A stretch of DNA of 64,000 nt, from positions 558,001-622,000 of the forward strand of contig VXBP01000410.1 of assembly GCA_013400115.1 (NCBI GenBank), read 5' to 3'. Shown here in pieces: positions 1 to 12,275 of the stretch (the first letter of the stretch is position 1; the number at the start of each line of letters is the position of its first letter). The stretch comes from Rhinopomastus cyanomelas. Its lineage: Eukaryota > Chordata > Aves > Bucerotiformes > Rhinopomastidae. The notes beneath the pieces are model-generated. The model was not told the origin of the DNA, searched no databases, and saw only the letters and a program-made list of their open reading frames with translations. The position numbers were made by a program, and so were the translations under genes.

Positions 1-300
1 GGGCAGCCCATTTCAGCGCTCTGTCACCCTCACCGTGAAGAAGTTCCTTCTCATATATATGTGTTGCAGCTTACATACCTATGTTCCAGTTTACACCCAT
101 TGCTTCTTGTCCTATCACTAGATAGCACTGAAAAGAGCCTGAGTCCATCCTCCTGACAGCCACATTTCACATATTTATAGACATTAATGAGGTCACCCTT
201 CAGTCTCCCTTTCTCCAAGCTAAAGAGACTCAGCTCCTTCAGTCTTGTCCTCCTGTCATGCTGTGGCTCTGTTTTCTTGATGACCTCCTTGAAGATACTG
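1..300 (-). mobile_element. CR1 LINE 3' fragment, cut by window edge
   Basis: Read on the minus strand, this is the C-terminal end of CR1 ORF2 plus part of the 3' region. Landmarks on the plus strand are the blocks GCTCTGTCACCCTCACC, GAAGAAGTTCCTTCTCATAT, GACATTAATGAGGTCACCC and CTTTCTCCAAGCTAAAGAGAC, in the order shared with the copies at 6014, 14080 and 34546. The 3' tail lies outside the window to the left. This copy retains the segment around positions 80-100 (CCTATGTTCCAGTTTACACCC) that is missing from the copies at 6014 and 14080. It is diverged and non-functional. The inner boundary near 300 is approximate because similarity fades after CAGTCTTGTCCTCCTGTCATG. Confidence 0.88.
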
Positions 301-3300
301 GGTGGTTGATATCAGACACCTTCAAGCACAAGATCCTAGTGACCAGGCCTGTGATTACTACTCATGTTGCCTCCTCCAAGCAAGAAAAATAGATTTTTAA
401 AGAAGAAAAAAGACAAGCTTTCTTTACAGAGGGCTATGAGAGAAATGTGACCACACAAGCTCATGACTGTTCCTGAATTCGATTCACGGATTTATCAAAA
501 TCTGTAAGTTTTGTCCAAAATAATAGCTTCAAAATAGCAGAACTGGTGGAGAGGAAATGCTGGTAGCAAGCTTGGAAAGATTGATTTTCTGTGAGAATGT
601 TTCCTATGATAAAGAGCTAACAATCTTCCTAAGGGTTTGGTGATAGAAACAAATGATTCAACTGTAGGATCTTAGGGGCTGGCACCATATTTTATTACGA
701 AGGCTTGAACTATGGTGATACAAATTGCAGTATTAGTAAAGTCATTACTTCTTAAAGTAAATTCTACTGTGAGCTTGACAAGGACAGTTGAATAATTCCC
801 TGTAAATAAAGCAAGGGTCAGCTCAAGCTACGAATCTCTACTGTCATGGTTTTTGTTTCTTTTGACATGCAGGCTCTGCCATTAGTCTTTTCAATTCCTT
901 CAAATACAGTTTGCAAGGTCCACTTGCAGGCTTGCACCCTCCTGCTCCCTGAATCTAGGGATGGATGCAGGCAGAGAGGAAGAAAAACAAAAACTTCCTT
1001 CAGCCAAAACTACATGAGTGCAACTGTGCAAGTCAGTGTTGAGATGGTTTGTGCTTTTGCTTGATGGGCAAGTCTAATGTCTCTCCCTTTTAGTACCTGC
1101 TTGGATGGAGGAATTGCTGCTGACCACAACAGTGGATAAAAAGGGAGACTGAATGAGAGGGCAAAGTCCATGGAATCCCCTGGGCATCAAGTGTGCACAA
1201 GTCATCCAGACTATGGTCTAAATGTACAACAGCAGGACTTCTATACAGCAAGTTATCCACTTCCACTGATCTCCTGGTCAGTTTTGAGTTCTCTGTTGTG
1301 GGATGCAGGAGAGAACACAGCTAGCTGGTGGGTGTAAGGCAGGTGTCAGTTCATCTGAAAGATTTTTAACATACCAGCTTTTGTTCTGTTTTTACTGTGA
1401 CTATTATGTCAAAACAATGTAGCCTGAGGAAAGAGAAGGAGATTTTGGACAACTGTGTATGCATGAGAACTTCTTGCATCTATCTCCAGCCTGACAGAGG
1501 CATCTGTGTATCCCTCAGACATTCAATTCACTTTGACTGCAGACCTTGCAATGACAGTGTAGCTGTTCTCATTTCCCCAAAGGCTTTTTCTGCATTCAAT
1601 AGCTTCTGATATTTCAAAAGAACTGTGACAGTAGTGAAGTGATAGAGGGGAAGTTGTGCTGCTGTAGTCTCCTCATGAAAACAAATGCTAATTACTCCTA
1701 CATGAAGTAGAAGGACGTTGTGATTCTATTTAAAATCAATCACCAAAGGTGAGGATGTGTTTTCAAGATTACAGTCAGCTAGATTGATTGTAGAAAGTTG
1801 AGGTGGGTTTTTTTTTCCAGAAGATACCACTGGGCCCTTAATTTGAGTTAATTGTGAAATAATGTAATTTCTTTTAAATTATTTATTATGCACAGCATCT
1901 CATTTAGTTCCACAGCGAAGGAAGTTCTCTTATGACTCTCTGTAGTCTAGTCCCAGAAGAAATAATAAAAAGATGGCTTGTTTCTGCCCCTCATTAAAGA
2001 TAGGTACTTGTACAGGTATGGCTTGGGTTGGCAAATCTTACCTGTAATCCACCTACTTCAGGCTCTGTGTTGCTTTGTCTGGAGCCCACAGAGAAAGAGG
2101 TATCTCTGTTTCTTATCCTCTGTGCTCTGAAAACAACAGCTGTTCTATTTTTGTGGGTCTTTGTTAATTCTTCCTGGAGGATTCATGGATGGAGAGGTAC
2201 ACCATGAAGCAACCAGCAAAAGGCAGGAGAGACAGATCTGTCCTGAAACTTCAAGAGAATCCCTGCTCCTTATCTGGGGTGTTTGAATGACAGCTATTGC
2301 TAGTCAAAAGTCTCTGGTGTAAAGGAGAATTAACACATGCTTCATCCCGGTAGATGGCTCTGAAGTGGGAGCTGACAAGACTTGGCTGCTAAGATATGAC
2401 TGCAGCCTCAGAATCGCTGGCTCACTGAAGCGAAGTTTGGGGCAGGGATTCCCAAGTTGTCACAGAGGAATACAGGCTTTTTAAGATCAAAGAGATGACA
2501 CTCAACACGAATGGTTTTTGGCATTAAAACCAAATTCAATTTTTAATGGAAACGTGATGACAATAGAAGCCAGAGCAAGGAGTTGAGCCAATTTTTGTAA
2601 AAAAGTGTAGCGAGTATTTTAGAACAAAGCAAAGATATCTGGGTCTGTGCAGAAGTTATTAAATAACTTAATCATACATAGTGGTGGGATTTAGTTTCAA
2701 GTGAAAGCTACATTGAACCTAAACTCATAATCTCTTTAAAACATAAACACTAAACATGAACCAGAAAATGACTGAGTCTTTTCTATTTGTTTTTAAAAAA
2801 ACAGTTTCAATACCATCTGTTTGGTTTTGTGGAGCAGTGAAGAAGAAACCAGTAAGAAAATATCAGTCAGTGCTTGGAACACCTTCCAAATAGCCTGTAG
2901 CTCCATCATGCCATTTTCACATCCATAGAGGGTGGTATATTTTTCCAGGTGAGCTGCCCAGCAGCTGTTTTGGCCCCTGTCCAGGACCATGTTGTTGTGA
3001 AGCTTGGCACAAACTGCGGAATGAGGCACCCCTGCAATCCTTCTGTACCATCAGTGAAGACCCATGGTTGGACCATCCTGTTGGGACTGGCAAGAGCCAC
3101 TGGGCTTACAGGGACACAATTGTCCCAGGGCAGCAGACTGCAGCCATTTCAGAGTGAATCCCTCAGGTGGGTCATTGCTGCAGAAGTTACTGACAGTGGG
3201 AGTGGTGGGGAAAGACAAGTATCTCATACCTCCTCTTCAGCTTTAATGCTTCCCTGGCTGGTTGTTTCACCAGCAGAATGTGTCACTCCTTGCACCATCT

Positions 3301-3656
3301 CTGCTTGCTGGGAAAGAGCAGCTGTCGGGAAATAAGCAGAGATGCACCTGAGGATGAGCCCAGTGCCTGCTCTTCAAGTATCCCAAGTAATAGAATTTCT
3401 ACGAAGTCTTGAGGGGAATAGACACAGAAGGTTGTTCCATTTTATTCACTCTCAACTTTCCATATATAACTAGTCTACACTGCTTTGTGCTTCATAGTAA
3501 GTAATTATGTATTCTCTTTGATGTGTGGTTTCAATTACATAAAGCTTTCTACCCCCATCAACACTACTTCATTGCTGAAACATAAATTTCCTTCAGTCCC
3601 TGGCAATTTTGTTTTGTTTCCTGAACTGCTTACAGTCTTTCAGCACCTCCATAGTA

Positions 3657-3690
3657 ATGAATAGTAATAATGATAATGATGATAATGAAA
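3657..3690. repeat. Impure (ATR)n trinucleotide run
   Basis: A short run of ATA/ATG-type triplets (AATAGTAATAATGATAATG and continuation) with interruptions. It is low-complexity sequence inside otherwise unique DNA. Confidence 0.5.
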
Positions 3691-4298
3691 TGGAGAGCTT
3701 ACAGCAGGCTGGAGAGAGAGGGAAGAGATGTGCTTGAAACCCCATTCTGTAGCCCTGAATTCTTTCAGCATTTTCTGTCATTTAACTGCATGGTGCATGC
3801 AATTTGCTGTCTTTTTATGCTCTTGCATTTCTTTCATAGACACAGCTTCACAGTGTCTCATAGACACTTCTTCCATTCAGTTTTACATTTGTTGTGGTTT
3901 CCCCAGATGATGAACAGTGGTTTTTTCAGCTTACTTAACCTCCTTCATGTTTCCCACTGTATCAGCCAAGTTTCTTTAGCATACTCTCAGGGGCATTTGT
4001 TTCAGTTTCCATGTTTGAAATCTGCCAACTAATAAAGCAATTTACAGATGGTAGTATTTTCTACTACGATAGCAGTTTTCATGCACTCTGGTGGGGTATT
4101 TTGTTCCCCCTGGGCATGATGCCTCCATCAGTCTTGCGAAGGTTCCCCACTGAATCCATCTGATCCAAACTGAGCCTGGGAGGTCAAAGTTCTTCTCAGA
4201 AGCTGCTCAGTCTATGTCCTGCAGTCAGACCAGCAGCAGTGTCCACAGGCTGAACATGAGTCTCTGCAAAGCTTCAGCAACTCCCTCCTTGGCCAGGT

Positions 4299-4353
4299 TT
4301 TCCAATTTGTGTCTCCTTGGCTCTGCCTTTCCAATTTATTTCTCCTTGGCTCT
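4299..4353. repeat. Short tandem duplication, about 28-bp unit
   Basis: Two adjacent, slightly diverged copies share TTTCCAATTT followed by TCTCCTTGGCTCT. The units begin near 4299 and 4328. This looks like a simple local slippage duplication and no function is suggested. Confidence 0.6.
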
Positions 4354-6013
4354 TTGTTTTCATTGCAAGAGGCTGGGAAAGAGAGAAACAGTTATGAAAA
4401 CTGGAATGGTGTAGTTAAACATGTTTTGAGACATCACTTTGTAACTGCAGCAGCCATTCAAGCTTTTCTTTCTAATTACCATAAGTAATTAATGACTACT
4501 CAGGAGTGAGTTTCAGATTAATTAATTCTCCTCAAAGTATTCCTTTGACCAAATATATGCGTTAAGTCATTATAGCTTGAAAATAAGCTAGAGGTGTGTT
4601 AGGAAAACAAGCTAGGAAGTGAAAGGTTCTTGCAGTACGAGTAGCAGTAAGGTGGGAGCAGCTTTGCTTAACTTTCTTGTGCCATTTGCTTTTTGGTGCT
4701 GCCCAGGAAAAGGAGAAACATGAAAACTTTGAACCTGAGTAAGCCTGTGTGAGTTTCTATTTCCTTACATTATCTCGCTAAATAATTCAAAGTGGTCTAG
4801 TCAAGTCTTCATTAAAATCTTACTAGAGGAAGGAAAATTAACTGTGTTTTCTCAGTTTGGCCATTCAAGTGGACAAACACAACGTTATACCTGTTAAATT
4901 ATTTACGTAACTGTGGACAGGGAAGAGATGAAAGTAGACCTGAGAGGACTTTGCCATCGACCTCATTGGGACAGCACTGATTGATTCTGCAGCCTATCCC
5001 ATGCCTTGTAGAGCAGTGACAGGGCTGCCTGATATTCACTGCATAAGGCATGGCAGAAATTTAGACATAAAGGACAGTATTTCCTACTCCCATGTCAAAC
5101 TGTTCTTCCAATTCACTCTCTCCCCAGAACATGGCCCCAGGTTCTTTTCCTGCTTTGCAATACAAGGCTTTTCTGTGCATTTCATTCCTAGGATACCGAT
5201 TTTTCTTCTTTGAGTCTTGGAACATCAGTTAATTGTGGATAATCTTTAGAGATGCCTGCATAGTGATACTGGCTATTGAACATTTGCCCAGGGATAGCTG
5301 GATCAACATGGCAGTTTAGCCCTTTACTTGTCTTTAGAGCTGTACTGGTGCTATATGCTTGGAAACATTTTCCCCAATGTTTCTGTTTGGGGTTTCAGCA
5401 TCCACCTTGCCTATCCATCAAGACAAATGAGTACAGTTCTAAAGGCTGTGTGAGGATTATGTCACTGTGAATAATGAGGCTTTGGGGAGCCTGTGTCTGC
5501 CCTTATCCCCTAAAATCTATCTTGGGAGGATTTTCATAATCTCTCTGAAATCCTGGATTTCCAGAACTCTTCACCAAACTGTAAAACCTCTCCTTGTGAA
5601 GAGCTGTGCAGGCAGGCAGTCTTGTTGTTCCACTGCAATCTGTCTTGATGCTGTTAATAGTTTCTCTACAATTCCTTGCATCGTCATGCATTTTTCAGAA
5701 GCCTTTTTAAAGACAGTGTGATCACATGAAGTAAATACATAGAAGATCTATTTTGAAGAGTCTCAGTATAGTTTTCAGGTTATGCTTCTATTTGGAGATG
5801 GCACTAGACATTTGAGAATACAGGGAGAAAAATTGTAGGCAGAAGTAAAATCTTTTAATAGATCAGATGCTGGAGGGGAAAAAATGAGCCTTAAGTATCT
5901 AGGAAATTGTTTGGAGAGGGGGTGTTAAGTAGAACTTGTGTGACTACATGCTTTTCTGATTTGTCTAGCAAAACTAGCTGATCTAGTATAGCTACTTGCA
6001 AACTCTGCCTTTT

Positions 6014-7045
6014 CAGAATCACAGAACATCAAGGATTAGAAGTGACCTCAAAAGATCATCTAGTCCAATCCCACCACCACAGCAGGATCACCTAGACCAA
6101 GTCGCACAGGAACACATCCAGGCAGGTTTTAAACATCTCCAGAGAAGGAGACTCCACAATGCCTCTGGGCAGCCTTTTCCAGTGCTCTGTCACCCTCACT
6201 GTGAAGAAGCTCTTTCTCATATTACACCCATTGCCCCTTGTCCTCTTGCTAGATGACATTCAGAAGACCCTGGCTCCGTCCTCCTGACACCCACCCTTCA
6301 CATATCTATAGACATTAATGAGGTCATCACTCAGTCTCCTCTTCTCCAACCTAAAGAGACCCAGCAACCTCAGTCTTTTCTCATAAGGGAGATGTTCTAC
6401 TCCCTTCATCATCTTTGTGACTCTCTCCAGCAGTTCTGTGTCCTTCTGGAGATGAGGGGACCAGAACTGAACACAATACTTCAGATGTGGTCTCACTAGT
6501 ACAGAGTACAGGAGGAGAAGAACCTTTCTCAATCTGATAACCACCCCTGTTCTGATCCACACCAGGTTGCTGTCAGCCCTCTTGGCCACAAGGGCATGTT
6601 GCTGGTTGGTGGCCATCCTGCTGTCCAGGTCCCTGTCTCCTCCATTGCTCTCCAACAGCTCAGTCCCCAGCCTATCCTGTACTTGGGGTTGTTCCTGCCC
6701 AGATGCAAGATTCTACAATTATACTTCATTCCATTTCTCCCTGCCCAACTCTCCAGCCTGCCCAGGTCTTGCTGAATGGCAGCACAGTCTACTGGGGTGT
6801 TGCCCAGTCCTCCCAGCTTTGTGTCCTCAGCGAATCTGCTGACAGTGCACTCTAACCCCTCATCCAAGTCATCAATAAATAGACTGAATAGTACTGGTCC
6901 CAGCATTGACCCTTGGGGGCCTCCACTAGACACAGGCCTCCAACTAGACTCTGTCACATTGACCACTACTTTCCGGCTTCTATCCTGCAGCTAGTTCATG
7001 CTCCACCTCACTACTTGATCGTCCAGGCAACGCTGCCCTTCATTT
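6014..7045 (-). mobile_element. CR1 LINE, 5'-truncated, with partial RT domain
   Basis: This is the second-longest CR1 copy here, about 1.03 kb, with its 3' end at the left (CAGAATCACAGAACATCAAG) and truncation near 7045. On the minus strand, 6966-6529 encodes the later part of the RT domain: residues 18-36 read PQGSMLGPVLFSLFIDDLD, and the catalytic loop at residues 45-48 reads FAED instead of FADD. The expected aspartate codon at 6826-6828 is GAG (Glu). A frameshift near 6655-6690 moves the frame, after which 6655-6260 continues through the CR1 C-terminal region (LVRPHLKYCVQFWSPHLQ, then LINVYRYVKGGCQEDGA) to an early stop. The fingers region and first catalytic Asp box are missing, so the copy cannot move itself. 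It lacks about 30 bp near 6220 that other copies keep. Confidence 0.95.
6260..6966 (-). pseudogene. Broken CR1 ORF2 remnant (reverse transcriptase C-terminal half)
   Basis: Two overlapping minus-strand frames, 6966-6529 and 6655-6260, cover what was one reading frame. The first holds the RT box with GPVLFSLFIDDLDEGLECTV and the altered FAED loop. It then drifts into an unrelated frame after LHLGRNNPKYRIG, while the second frame picks up at the equivalent of DRDLDSRM and ends at a premature stop before the usual CR1 C-terminus. CR1 ORF2 normally encodes an N-terminal endonuclease followed by RT; only the back half of RT and the tail domain survive. The frameshift, early stop, 5' truncation and changed catalytic residue together mark it as dead. 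Confidence 0.9.
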
Positions 7046-8098
7046 AAAGAATAATATATTCTTATATTCAGTTGAATACCTTCCTTTGGGGTGATCAAGG
7101 CTTTATGTGAAAATGTAATTATTATGTTAATTACTCTTCAAATGGCAAGGAGTAAACTACAGAGCTCCAGTTGGAAGGTACCAATAGGAAGATATCAATC
7201 GTTAGATTTGGTTCTGAAATACATGGATTCTTGTGGTTTGTTGAATGCAAAACATCCCTCTGCAGGGCAAAAACTTGCCTTAAAAGTCCGTGAGGTCATT
7301 GCAGTTGTCACTGTAGTGCAGAAGTCATTGTAGTGTTTTGATACAACTGAATATTAGCCAGTTAAAATTCTTACCAGTAATGAATAGATGATTTGGTGTG
7401 TGGTTTTCCATGTGGTTCTTGATATATATATATATATATGCATCTATATAATTTTCTTTTGCTCTAATCACAGAGAAGTATGAAACATTATTAGCAATGG
7501 AAAAGACAGCTCAGAATCAGAAGATTATTAAAAATACTTCTTTTCATGACAGTGCCATTGTATCAGCATAGAAATTGTAGAGAGAGAGCCTTCAGAGAGT
7601 GTTGCACCGTCATGACACTGCAACAGACAGGCAGTAACAAGTCTAAAAATAACAACATGTGGGCAAAGTTAAAGAACATGAAGCTGGATCTCTGCAAGAT
7701 GTTCACCAGCTCCTGAGTGTTTGGTGCCTGACAGGACTGAACTTCTCAACACTGACACTAGGGTTCTCTTCCCCCACCTCACTTTGATTTTGTCTTCATC
7801 TTTCACAAGCATTGAAGATAAAACAGGGAAACAAGCTGAGCTGAACAAGAAAGTTAGAAATGTGTAAAGTTATGTAGCAAATTGAAAGGGAAGGGGTCAT
7901 CATGGTCTGGAATTGTTGAAAGAGTTTATGTGCAAACGTGAAGCATGGAGAGAATAGCCCAAAGCTTAGGGCACAAGGATACAACTCAGGAGAAAGAGCC
8001 TGAAGTCTCCAATAGATTTCTTACAACTTTAGAATAGCAGCTGGTTCCATGAGAATCAGTCCCATAGTTCTAACAGTGGCAGAAAAAACCCCTCTTTT
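7046..8098. other. Unique non-coding stretch
   Basis: About 1 kb between CR1 fragments, with no supported gene. It holds one pure AT dinucleotide run (7422-7439). Nothing else stands out on either strand. Confidence 0.6.
7422..7439. repeat. (AT)9 microsatellite
   Basis: Eighteen bases of perfect alternating AT, followed by GCATCTATATA. It is a short simple repeat that may vary in length between individuals. Confidence 0.9.
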
Positions 8099-8190
8099 CA
8101 CAGTATCACAGTATCACAGTATTATCAAGGTTGGAAGAGACCTCATAGATCATCAAGTCCAACCTGTCAACACAGAGCACATGCTTTTGT
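8099..8190 (-). mobile_element. CR1 3' tail fragment
   Basis: The plus strand reads CACAGTATCACAGTATCACAG followed by GGTTGGAAGAGACCTCATAG and ATCATCAAGTCCAACCTGTC, which is the reverse complement of a CR1 3' end with octamer-type (GATACTGT) tail repeats. The GAGACCTCATAGATCATCAAGTCCAACC form differs from the CGAAAGATCATCTAGTCCAATCCCC form of the young copies here, so it belongs to another subfamily. The inner end near 8190 is uncertain. Confidence 0.85.
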
Positions 8191-9830
8191 GGAAGAATAA
8201 ACACTTTTTAAGTGTGTGAGATGGGCAGACATCGTGGTGTGGCAAGGCTCATGGTGTAATTCAGCCCAAGCATTTTGGAAGTTTGTCAGATGTGATGTCT
8301 CACTCACAGCCACGACTTCCAGTTTCTCTAGGATGTGTTGACTTTGATGGATAATTTTTCAGTGACATTTATTTGTATGTAAAATTATCCCAGAGCCTTT
8401 GTTTGTCTCAGACTGCTTGCCAGCTGCTGCTGTTGGGGTGCAGGACCAGCTACTGTGTGAGTGAAGAAGTACCAGGTTATTTCCACTGTGTGTATCTCCT
8501 TTTTTGATGGCAGGCATGGCCAGTGGCTTGTCTTGTGGCATAGCGAGGTGACTGCGGATGGTTATCTGAAAATGCTTCTTGATCTCCATTTGTGAAAAGA
8601 GGCACCATTTGTTAGAAGAGGCAAATTCTATATGTTGGGCAGAAGTGATTCCTCCTCCGCTCCTGCTAATCATTCTACAAATACTACCCCCTCATGGTCA
8701 GAACCCAGCCAGTGCTTTGATGGTATGTTCCAGGACATTTGCTGCTAGGGCTGATGATAGACAGACTCTAGTTTCAAGTCAGCATAGGCACTGAAATCCA
8801 TAGCATAGACACTTTATGCAGAAAGGGTGCTGTTTCCTGTGCTTTTGGCTCAGTTTCATTTCACAGTTACTCCAGTTATTGCTTTCAGGCATATGGCGAC
8901 ATAAATTGGGGGACGACTGAAAAGCTTGCAAGTGTTCTAGATAGCAGAGAGCCATTCAGGGACACTGGAAGACACCATACGTGCTAAAGAATACACCTTT
9001 GTTCAGATACAGCATCAGGAGACTTTGAGCCAAATTGAAGATGACAAATTCAAAAGCCAATGAATAAAATGCTCTTAATACACTACATATAAATAACTTT
9101 TGCTTCTTGGAAGAAGTGAGGAATTAGGTGATGTAAGGCATTACCATTCCATAAAAAAGGAAGCAAAAATATACCTCTGTAAAAGCTCCTTCTTCAGTTT
9201 CACTCAGAAGTGGTGAAGTATAGACTTGTACCTCATGAGAGCCTTGATCTCATCGACTGTTTGAGCACACACCCGTGTTGTAGGCTTTACGTAATTCCAT
9301 TGACTGCATTAACATTCCTCTCTCACTTCAAGTAAAGCAGGTGTGTAGGGGTTTGTTAGATGTTGGCCTAAGAAAAGTGTTAATCCTATGGCATAAGGAA
9401 GACCTTTTCCAGGAGAGCTCTTTTGGAATTTGTTCCGGTGCTTTGCTTTCCCTTGTGCCCATCAGGGATGAAGTGAGACCTGAACGCTTTTGTGGAGCTT
9501 GTTAGCCTTATTAGACTACATCTAACCTAAATGTCAAACAAGTGAAAAGTACAGCCACTGCTTTTCCTTGGAATCATGTCAAGCTCAGCCTGACAAAGGC
9601 TTAGTATCAGTCCTGGTGCAGGTGGTGATCGTTCGAGAAAAACCAAATCACTTAGTATTACGCTACAAATATTTAGCATCACGTTTGGGTGTAGAAGGGA
9701 GAACTAGGATCTGATATCTTTGCAGAGAGAATGCACTTTATTTGAAATGCAAGATAAACCAATCCCAAAGTGCATGTTCGTTTGTATGTTGCTTCCAGGC
9801 TGTCCTGCTGAATTGCAGAAAGCAACCAAC
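8191..9830. other. Unique non-coding stretch
   Basis: About 1.6 kb with no gene, RNA or repeat recognised. The open frames on both strands are short (up to 104 codons, minus strand 8673-8359) and motif-free. Confidence 0.55.
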
Positions 9831-9885
9831 AGAATCACAGAATTACTGAATCTGGAAAAGACCTCTGAGATCAAGTCTGTGGCAA
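9831..9885 (-). mobile_element. CR1 3' tail fragment (older type)
   Basis: AGAATCACAGAATTACTGAA, then CTGGAAAAGACCTCTGAGATCAAGTC, matches the reverse complement of an older CR1 terminus (GAAAAGACCTCTAAGATCATCAAGTCC type). It stops where a second CR1 tail of a different type begins at 9886. Confidence 0.75.
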
Positions 9886-9948
9886 CAGTCACAGAAGCAC
9901 AGAACATTAAGGGACCTCAAAAGATCATCTAGTCCAATCCCCCTGCCA
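9886..9948 (-). mobile_element. CR1 3' tail fragment (young type) abutting an older one
   Basis: CAGTCACAGAAGCACAGAAC, then ATTAAGGGACCTCAAAAGATC and ATCTAGTCCAATCCCCCTGCC, is the same tail type as the copies at 6014, 40550 and 54013. It is severely 5'-truncated. The piece lies immediately next to the older tail at 9831, in the same orientation, as expected if one CR1 inserted at or near the terminal repeat of another. Confidence 0.85.
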
Positions 9949-12275
9949 TTCATCAAGAGAACTTTGTGTTGGGGGTAGCTTCTCTAGAGCCACCACCCCA
10001 ATTCCAGATCTTCTATTGCAACCCAAAAGGGGGGTGGGTGAAGACAACTTGGTGAGACTGGTTTGTTTTGGACAAATGTGCATAACGACACAACAGGCCC
10101 TGCAGAGTTGGTCTCAGAACTGCATATTCTCAGCCAGCACATGCTTTGCAGAATGTAGTTTATATTGATAATTTCCGTGGATTAATTTCTTGAGACTTGT
10201 GTAGTGACTCCCGTGTGCTTGGGGCCAACTACATCTTCATTGTGCCTACAGCGTCGTGAAAGCAGAGTACCAAGCAGTGTCGGTGTGTAAAAGTAACAAA
10301 CCCTTAGCTTGTATAGTAGATGTCTTTTTTCACCTTTACCAAGGTGTCCAGTAAACTATCATAAATGGCCGGTGTCTACAACACATAAAAAAGATCACTG
10401 AGGAGCTACATGGGATCCCATTCCCTCCTTCTTCTGCCAGTCATTACAAAATCAGTCACATGCTACAGCAGAGGCCCAGCACAATTCATCATTTTCATTG
10501 TGTATCAGTGATAAATTTAATGTTCTCTGTACAAGAAATCCCATTACCGTGATTTTATATGTAATATATAAATATATGGATCCTATTAAAACTGAAAGAA
10601 ACAGTAGCACTGATTGAACTCTTTTAAAAAGGCCTTACCTTAAAAAAATAACATGGTGTGATCCCTAGTAAATTCTTCCAACTTAATTTTCCTTGGCAGT
10701 GTTCATTTTTATAACGTGAGCTCCACTCTATTAAGCTGTCAGATAAAAGGGAGCTAATGGCCTGGCCACATTTTCATCTAACAAAGGGTACGTTTAGCTA
10801 GCTCAATTACTACTGGAAGCTTTAGATAGAAATACAAAAAGAAGGATAATACAGCTATTTATTTTTACAATAAAACTATTAATTTTTGCACCCTCCCCTC
10901 CTTAGAATAGTCTGATGCTTAACGCTACATTAATGAGGCACTTCTAATATAATTACGGTTGCTTTTGTTCCAGTTCTAACTGATTTTTAGACGTGGCCTT
11001 AGAATTAACTGTCCTTGGCCAGAATTAAATGTTCCCCTTAATTGGGCTGAAACAGTCAGCTTTTTATAGTTTTCTGCAACATTTTTGCTATTTTTTTATC
11101 ATTTGGATTTAGGGAGAAGACAACGTAATTTCATGATGCTTCTCCCTTTGGATAATTTAACCCATCTAAAATACGTAGCGTGATTGCTAGAATTTGCACA
11201 GTCTGAAGCCCAACATATGGCCACCTCGCTGTTCCTCTTTGCAATCTTTAGATGCAATAGAATTTATTTTCCTCTGCAGCAGGCTGAACAACACAGGCTC
11301 TAACTCCTAATACAAGGAATTCATTAGCAACAGGCTATGTTGATCCTGGAACCCAATATAGCAATTACCCATAAGGTCTTTAAACTGCCTCTTAAACAAT
11401 TATTTGAAGAAGTGGGTTATTTACACAGTCAGTAACAAGCTACAGAGTATTTCATCTCTTAGTTGCTGGTCCACTCCTCATTAGGGTTGTGCTGACTCTT
11501 GTTTGTGTCCGATGACTAAGTGGGTTGGTGCTGCACACAGCCAGCTAGTTTGCAGTCTCAGAAGGATGGAGGAATAAGTGGACCATAGCAGCTGAATTCC
11601 CTTTTAATTTTTAGCATTCCACTCAGTGCTGGGAATGCAATGCTTTGTAATTCTGCTCACCACTCACGCTGTGGTGTTTCCTTCATCTTTATGCATGTTG
11701 CTCGCTGTAGCTGGGCTTTGATATGGTTATGATACAGCAGTACACCTCTCTCTGGCTATATTAAATTTGTACCATTATCCCCTTATGGAGAGTGAGAGAA
11801 AACTAGTCTTTTATTTCAGACAAAGATGATCTTCCAAACATAAACGAGGAAATTCTCGTACTTGTCCAGTTCACCTATGGACTTGATGAAGTGGCCATCA
11901 TCACCTCACTTAGAGCCCCAGCAGTTTCAGATACTTTGTATGGGCAGTTGATCTTCCACTTACTCACATAAGAGCAATTCTGTTGGTTTTGTTTTATATT
12001 GCAAACAAAACCCAGCAACTAGCTCTGTTTGCCTTGCTTGCCTTCATCTATAACTGAAGCAACAGTGTGAATGTGTTGCAGGGCAGGACGTTCGTTCTCT
12101 GCTGCCTTTTCTGTGATGACCAGTTCAGCTTTTACACCCCTGAACGTGGCTCTTCCTAGAACAGGAATCAGTATTTTCTGCAGTCTGGCTCAAGAAAGAG
12201 AATCGATCAGACACAAACATCCCACCGCAGTGGATGAGGGCCTGCCTATACAACAAGTTTGATGAGAAGTAACCA
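9949..12275. other. Unique stretch, containing a candidate conserved block
   Basis: About 2.3 kb free of recognised repeats and of convincing ORFs. The central portion (10495-11460, listed separately) is AT-rich and dense in homeodomain-type TAAT cores. The flanks are unremarkable. Confidence 0.55.
10495..11460. promoter_or_regulatory. Candidate conserved non-coding/enhancer block
   Basis: What is seen: nearly 1 kb with no transposon similarity, no long open frame, low CpG, and many homeodomain-type cores (TTAAT, ATTAAT, AATTA) mixed with other factor-like words, such as the SOX/TCF-like AACAAAGG at 10780-10787, GATAA-type words and TTTTATAG. This texture is typical of vertebrate developmental enhancers and deeply conserved non-coding elements. 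What is inferred: that the block is under constraint. Conservation cannot be seen in one sequence, and AT-rich neutral DNA also contains many TAAT words, so confidence is low. Confidence 0.35.

Larger units (their letters stand above)
301..6013. other. Unique non-coding stretch, no gene recognised
   Basis: About 5.7 kb with no recognised transposon and no supported gene. The longest open frames (128 codons from 2949 and 120 from 3670, both plus strand) have no family motif and no convincing splice-site context. Visible small-scale structure is an impure ATR-type trinucleotide run near 3657-3690, a short tandem duplication at 4299-4353, and a TAAT-rich patch near 4470-4530. The rest is ordinary AT-leaning sequence. 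Confidence 0.6.

Noticed and set aside
2949..3335. 128-codon plus-strand frame, the longest outside CR1
   Set aside because: Overlaps open frames in other phases and on the opposite strand; no motif, so a chance frame.
6567..6994. Plus-strand frames across the CR1 copy
   Set aside because: Antisense shadows of the minus-strand CR1 ORF2 remnant.
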